Origin: an uncultured Oscillospiraceae bacterium
GTDB lineage: Bacteria > Bacillota_A > Clostridia > Oscillospirales > Oscillospiraceae
DNA length: 8,693 nucleotides
Direction: 5' to 3'
NCBI GenBank assembly: GCA_934561335.1
Contig: CAKTGD010000066.1
Coordinates: 1 to 8,693 of the forward strand
Shown: positions 6,110-8,693 of the stretch, one piece after another
How positions within the stretch are numbered: position 1 is the stretch's first letter
Layout: the number at the start of each line of letters is the position of its first letter
Position numbers and translations under genes: made by a program
The notes under the pieces: model-generated
Told to the model about the DNA's origin: nothing
Database searches by the model: none
What the model saw: the letters and a program-made list of their open reading frames with translations, nothing else

Positions 6110-6769
6110 ATGTACGGCTATGTGGTTTCCGCCCACCGCTTTCTTCTGGAGCGCCGCCGTCTGCTGGGCGTGTGGTTTGCCGTAATGGAGGTGCCTGCCG
6201 GCGGGCTGTTGGCGGGCTATGGCCGCCGCCGGGCATTTCGCCTGCTGCGCCGTCAGGGCATCACCCGCTGTATCCTGCCTGCGGAGTGGACGGCGGAGGC
6301 GGCGGAGCAGGGCTTACTGCCGGTAGAGGTGCAGCCGCTGCGTCAGGCGCTGCTGCCTCAGCTGCTGGATAGGCATTGCGAGCTGCACCACGCTTCCGCC
6401 GTGCTGTGCGCCCCCTATGTAACCGCCGCTGTGACCGCTGCCGCCGAGACACTGGCGCAGCGTGTGCGTTACCTGACGCTGGATACCGGCAGCGGCACGG
6501 ACGCACTGGCCTATATGCTGCGCTGCCGTTACGGCCTGTGCGTGGGCGGTACCGGCCCTGCCGCGCTGACCGTCAGCTTCGGCGGTGCGCCTCATGCTCT
6601 GCCCGCCATCTGCCTTGGGCCGGACTGCGCCCGCTTTCAGCGCCTGTGCTATGCCCCGCTGCCCGGCTTGCCGCCGGATGCGCCGGAGCAGCTCCTTGCT
6701 GCGCTTTTCGAGGCGGGAGGGATCAAAAAAGAGGAAATTTGCGTCAAAACAATTGCCCTTAACGCTTGA
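6110..6769 (+). CDS. Hypothetical protein, family not recognised
   Basis: I do not recognise this 219-residue protein. The N-terminus is Arg-rich (HRFLLERRRLLG, GYGRRRAFRLLRRQG). No signal peptide or clear transmembrane helix is seen, so it is probably cytoplasmic. Apparent strand-helix alternation, with strands near 51-57, 96-101 and 119-124 and a glycine-containing LDTGSGTDALAYMLRCRYGL segment (123-143), suggests a Rossmann-like alpha/beta fold, but this is only an impression. Nine cysteines (54, 90, 100, 139, 144, 168, 173, 180, 211) are unusual for its size and form no classic cluster. GGAGGTG sits 5 bases before the ATG but inside the upstream terminator stem. A later in-frame ATG at 6185 has no ribosome binding site. 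It follows the M23 gene after 61 bases, and its stop overlaps the greA promoter. The ORF is probably real because of the fitting ribosome binding site and tight spacing. Confidence 0.72.
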   Translation: MYGYVVSAHRFLLERRRLLGVWFAVMEVPAGGLLAGYGRRRAFRLLRRQGITRCILPAEWTAEAAEQGLLPVEVQPLRQALLPQLLDRHCELHHASAVLCAPYVTAAVTAAAETLAQRVRYLTLDTGSGTDALAYMLRCRYGLCVGGTGPAALTVSFGGAPHALPAICLGPDCARFQRLCYAPLPGLPPDAPEQLLAALFEAGGIKKEEICVKTIALNA

Positions 6770-6794
6770 CACAGGGCGGGAAACTCACTATAAT
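6766..6794 (+). promoter_or_regulatory. Perfect-consensus promoter of greA-lysS
   Basis: TTGACA (6766-6771) and TATAAT (6789-6794) match the housekeeping consensus fully and are exactly 17 bases apart. The -35 box overlaps the TGA stop (6767-6769) of the upstream gene. Transcription would start near 6801, about 85 bases before the greA ATG. Confidence 0.92.
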
Positions 6795-6815
6795 GCAACG
6801 TAACGTAGTATCGTA

Positions 6816-6824
6816 TGCTATAAT
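6816..6824 (+). promoter_or_regulatory. Possible second, extended -10 promoter for greA
   Basis: TG-C-TATAAT matches the extended -10 element (TGnTATAAT). No good -35 box lies 17 bases upstream (CAACGT at 6796), but extended -10 promoters can work without one. It would start transcription near 6831, just before the leader hairpin. Confidence 0.45.
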
Positions 6825-6836
6825 AATATAAGTATG

Positions 6837-6860
6837 CCCCATGGCGGCTTGCCGCCGGGG
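6837..6860 (+). promoter_or_regulatory. Hairpin in the greA mRNA leader
   Basis: CCCC (6837-6840) pairs with GGGG (6857-6860), and GGCGG (6843-6847) pairs with CCGCC (6852-6856), with an AT bulge on one side. No T-run follows, so it is not an intrinsic terminator. It ends 7 bases before the AGGAAAGGA ribosome binding site of greA (6868-6876). It may protect the 5' end of the mRNA or affect ribosome access; the role is inferred. Confidence 0.5.
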
Positions 6861-6885
6861 ATGGAATAGGAAAGGATTGTGCAGC

Positions 6886-7362
6886 ATGGCAAAAGAATTC
6901 AAGATGAGTCAGGCCCGCTATGACGAGCTGAAGAAGGAGCTGGATTACAGCAAGACCACCCGCGCCGACGAGGTGGCGGAGCTGATTAAGGAAGCCCGTG
7001 GTTTTGGCGATCTGAGCGAAAACAGCGAGTATGACGAGGCCAAGAACGAGCAGGGCAAGCTCTACTCCCGTATCGCGGAGCTGGAGGATATCCTGCTGCA
7101 CGCCGTCATCGTGGATGAAGCGGAGATGGACTCTGATAAGATTTCCATCGGCTGTAAGGTCACCGTTACCAATCTGGATACGCGAAAACAGATGCCCGCC
7201 TATAAGATCGTCGGCTCTCAGGAGGCCGATGTGATGAACCGCGCCATCAGCGAGGATTCTCCCTTTGGCAAGGCGCTGATGGGCCGCAAGGCGGGCGATG
7301 AAGTGATCGTAGAGGCGCCCAGGGGTGCCATCCACTACCGTGTGGACAGGATTGAACGATGA
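6886..7362 (+). CDS. greA: Transcription elongation factor GreA
   Basis: GreA rescues stalled RNA polymerase by entering its secondary channel and stimulating cleavage of backtracked RNA. The 158 residues, the usual family length, comprise an N-terminal coiled coil (about 6-76) with the tip motif GDLSENSEYDEAKNEQ, in which Asp42 and Glu45 are the expected metal-binding acidic pair. A C-terminal FKBP-like domain follows (about 80-158), with SPFGKALMGRKAGDEV as its family signature. I chose ATG 6886 (MAKEFKMSQ) because AGGAAAGGA lies 9 bases before it and it gives the standard N-terminus; an in-frame ATG at 6841 would add 15 residues with no ribosome binding site and would start inside the leader hairpin. 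lysS follows after 18 bases, so the two form an operon from the promoter at 6766. Confidence 0.96.
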   Translation: MAKEFKMSQARYDELKKELDYSKTTRADEVAELIKEARGFGDLSENSEYDEAKNEQGKLYSRIAELEDILLHAVIVDEAEMDSDKISIGCKVTVTNLDTRKQMPAYKIVGSQEADVMNRAISEDSPFGKALMGRKAGDEVIVEAPRGAIHYRVDRIER

Positions 7363-7380
7363 TGAGATAAGGAGGCCGTT

Positions 7381-8693
7381 ATGGCAGATCAAAATACCAC
7401 CAATGTAACCAACACCACCGAACAGCAGGAGCTGGGCGAACTGCTCCAGATCCGCCGCGATAAGCTCAAGGCCCTGCAGGACGAGGGCCGCGATCCTTTC
7501 CGGATCACCAAGTTCGATGTGACCCATCACGCACAGGACATCAAGGACAACTTTGACGCGCTGGAGGGAACGCCCGTCTGCGTGGCCGGCCGCCTGATGA
7601 GCAAGCGGGGCATGGGCAAGGTGTCCTTCTGCGATATGCAGGACAAGTCCGGCCGTATCCAGATCTACGCCCGCAAAGACGAGATGGATGAGGTTATCTA
7701 TGACCGCTTCAAGAAGTACGATATCGGCGACATTGTAGGCGTTGTGGGCGAGGTGTTCCGTACCCAGCGGGGCGAGATGTCCGTCCGCGCCCATGAGATC
7801 ACGCTGCTGAGCAAGTCCCTGCGTCCTCTGCCCGAGAAGTTCCACGGCCTTACCGATAAGGAGGCCCGCTACCGTCAGCGCTATGTGGACCTGATCATGA
7901 ACCCCGAGAGCAAGCGGAACTTCGAGATCCGCAGCAAGTTCGTGGCCTACCTGCGCCGCTATCTGGATTCTCTGGGCTTCATGGAGGTGGAGACCCCCGT
8001 CCTCAGCCCCATTGCCGGCGGCGCCAACGCCCGCCCCTTTATCACCCACCACAACGCGCAGGACATTGATATGTATATGCGTATCGCCACCGAGTTGCAC
8101 CTGAAGCGGCTGATCGTGGGCGGTATGGAGCGTGTGTACGAGGTGGGCCGCATCTTCCGCAACGAGGGCATGGACACCAAGCACAATCCCGAGTTCACCA
8201 CCTGCGAGCTGTATCAGGCCTACACCAATCTGGACGGCATGATGGATATTCTGGAGGCCATCCTCTCCGGCGCGGCCAAGGAAATTCTGGGCACCTATCA
8301 AGTCCAGTGGCTGGGCCACGAGATCGACCTGACCCCCAGCTGGCAGCGAGTGACCATGGCGGACGCCGTGAAGAACGTCACCGGCGCTGACTTCATGGCC
8401 TGCATCGGCGACGCCGACAAGGGCGTGGCGCTTGCCAAGAGCGTGGGCGTGGACATGGACGGCGTGGCCCACACCTGGGGCAACGCCCTGTATGAGACCT
8501 TTGACCAGAAGGTGGAGGAGACGCTGATCCAGCCTACCTTTATCACCATGTACCCCGTGGAGGTCAGCCCGCTGGCCAAGCGCAGCCCCACTCAGCCCGA
8601 GCTGACAGAGCGCTATGAGATGTTCATCTGCGGCTGCGAGATGGGCAACGCCTTCTCCGAGCTGAACGACCCCATCGACCAGTACGAGCGCTT
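7381..8693 (+). CDS. lysS: Lysyl-tRNA synthetase, class II (3' end outside window)
   Basis: LysRS charges tRNA-Lys with lysine in the cytoplasm using ATP. The frame is open from the ATG at 7381 to the window edge and gives 437 complete residues of a family usually near 500. An Asn/Thr-rich N-terminal tail (5-13) precedes a helix and the anticodon-binding OB-fold (about 64-143, with AGRLMSKRGMGKVSFCDMQD). The class II catalytic core then begins: the LTDKEARYRQRYVDLIMNPE region, motif 1 near 187-210 (ending VETPVLSP), and motif 2 with RIFRNEGMDTKHNPEFT (257-273). YEMFICGCEMGNAFSELNDP (412-431) follows. Motif 3, with its GxDR arginine, should lie just past the window end. AAGGAGG (7369-7375) is 5 bases before the ATG. 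No T-box leader is seen; it appears to be co-transcribed with greA. Confidence 0.97.
   Translation, partial: MADQNTTNVTNTTEQQELGELLQIRRDKLKALQDEGRDPFRITKFDVTHHAQDIKDNFDALEGTPVCVAGRLMSKRGMGKVSFCDMQDKSGRIQIYARKDEMDEVIYDRFKKYDIGDIVGVVGEVFRTQRGEMSVRAHEITLLSKSLRPLPEKFHGLTDKEARYRQRYVDLIMNPESKRNFEIRSKFVAYLRRYLDSLGFMEVETPVLSPIAGGANARPFITHHNAQDIDMYMRIATELHLKRLIVGGMERVYEVGRIFRNEGMDTKHNPEFTTCELYQAYTNLDGMMDILEAILSGAAKEILGTYQVQWLGHEIDLTPSWQRVTMADAVKNVTGADFMACIGDADKGVALAKSVGVDMDGVAHTWGNALYETFDQKVEETLIQPTFITMYPVEVSPLAKRSPTQPELTERYEMFICGCEMGNAFSELNDPIDQYER

Noticed and set aside
6841..6885. Upstream ATG for greA at 6841 (15 more residues)
   Set aside because: It has no Shine-Dalgarno, lies in the leader hairpin, and adds residues absent from the GreA family.
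7363..7380. T-box or other lysine-responsive leader before lysS
   Set aside because: Only 18 bases separate greA and lysS, just enough for the ribosome binding site, and nothing resembling a T-box is seen upstream of greA.
6649..8472. A 607-codon open frame on the minus strand antisense to greA and lysS
   Set aside because: It lies opposite two certain genes and crosses their boundary. Long antisense frames are expected in GC-rich genes with G/C-biased third positions. The His/Leu/Gly/Ala/Val-rich product resembles no family and has no ribosome binding site context.
1..8693. Mobile elements, CRISPR arrays, tRNA or rRNA genes
   Set aside because: No transposase, integrase, regularly spaced direct repeats or cloverleaf sequence was seen on either strand; all large open regions are explained by housekeeping genes.

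Overview
The window looks like core chromosome of a high-GC, Gram-positive anaerobe of the class Clostridia, probably an Oscillospiraceae-type gut bacterium. The clues are AGGAGG-type ribosome binding sites, housekeeping-like promoters with 17-bp spacers, a DUF4830-type membrane-anchored protein, and an ftsE-ftsX operon joined to a PcsB/EnvC-like M23 hydrolase. The genus is inferred from style, not from any search. I see no mobile element, CRISPR array, tRNA or rRNA.

Layout. Bases 1-249 are the end of tuf (EF-Tu domain 3). A symmetric hairpin (267-299) appears to terminate both tuf and the convergent minus-strand gene at 299-775, a small predicted lipoprotein with a DUF4830-like domain. Its ribosome binding site lies in the loop, and its start codon in the stem, of a perfect 10-bp inverted repeat. 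Divergent from it is an RsuA-type 16S rRNA pseudouridine synthase (877-1590). A good promoter (1650-1678) then drives a CdaR/PucR-type transcription regulator (1746-2840), closed by a UUCG-tetraloop terminator.

A second promoter (3001-3029) starts the cell-wall unit ftsE (3091-3780), ftsX (3777-4658, ATGA overlap) and an exported M23 peptidase with a PcsB/EnvC-like coiled coil (4693-6048). Together they suggest an ATP-driven membrane module that activates a peptidoglycan hydrolase outside the cell during division or elongation. A 13-bp terminator-like hairpin (6074-6104) follows. Its 3' arm contains the Shine-Dalgarno of the next gene, an unrecognised 219-aa protein (6110-6769) whose ATG directly follows the T-run.

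A perfect-consensus promoter, TTGACA-17-TATAAT (6766-6794), with its -35 box overlapping the stop of the unknown gene, drives greA (6886-7362) and lysS (7381 to beyond the window end), a transcription/translation housekeeping pair.

The genes are mostly familiar. The less ordinary content is the unknown 219-aa protein and two RNA structures that would hide translation start sites. I found no convincing evidence for a wholly new multi-gene system.
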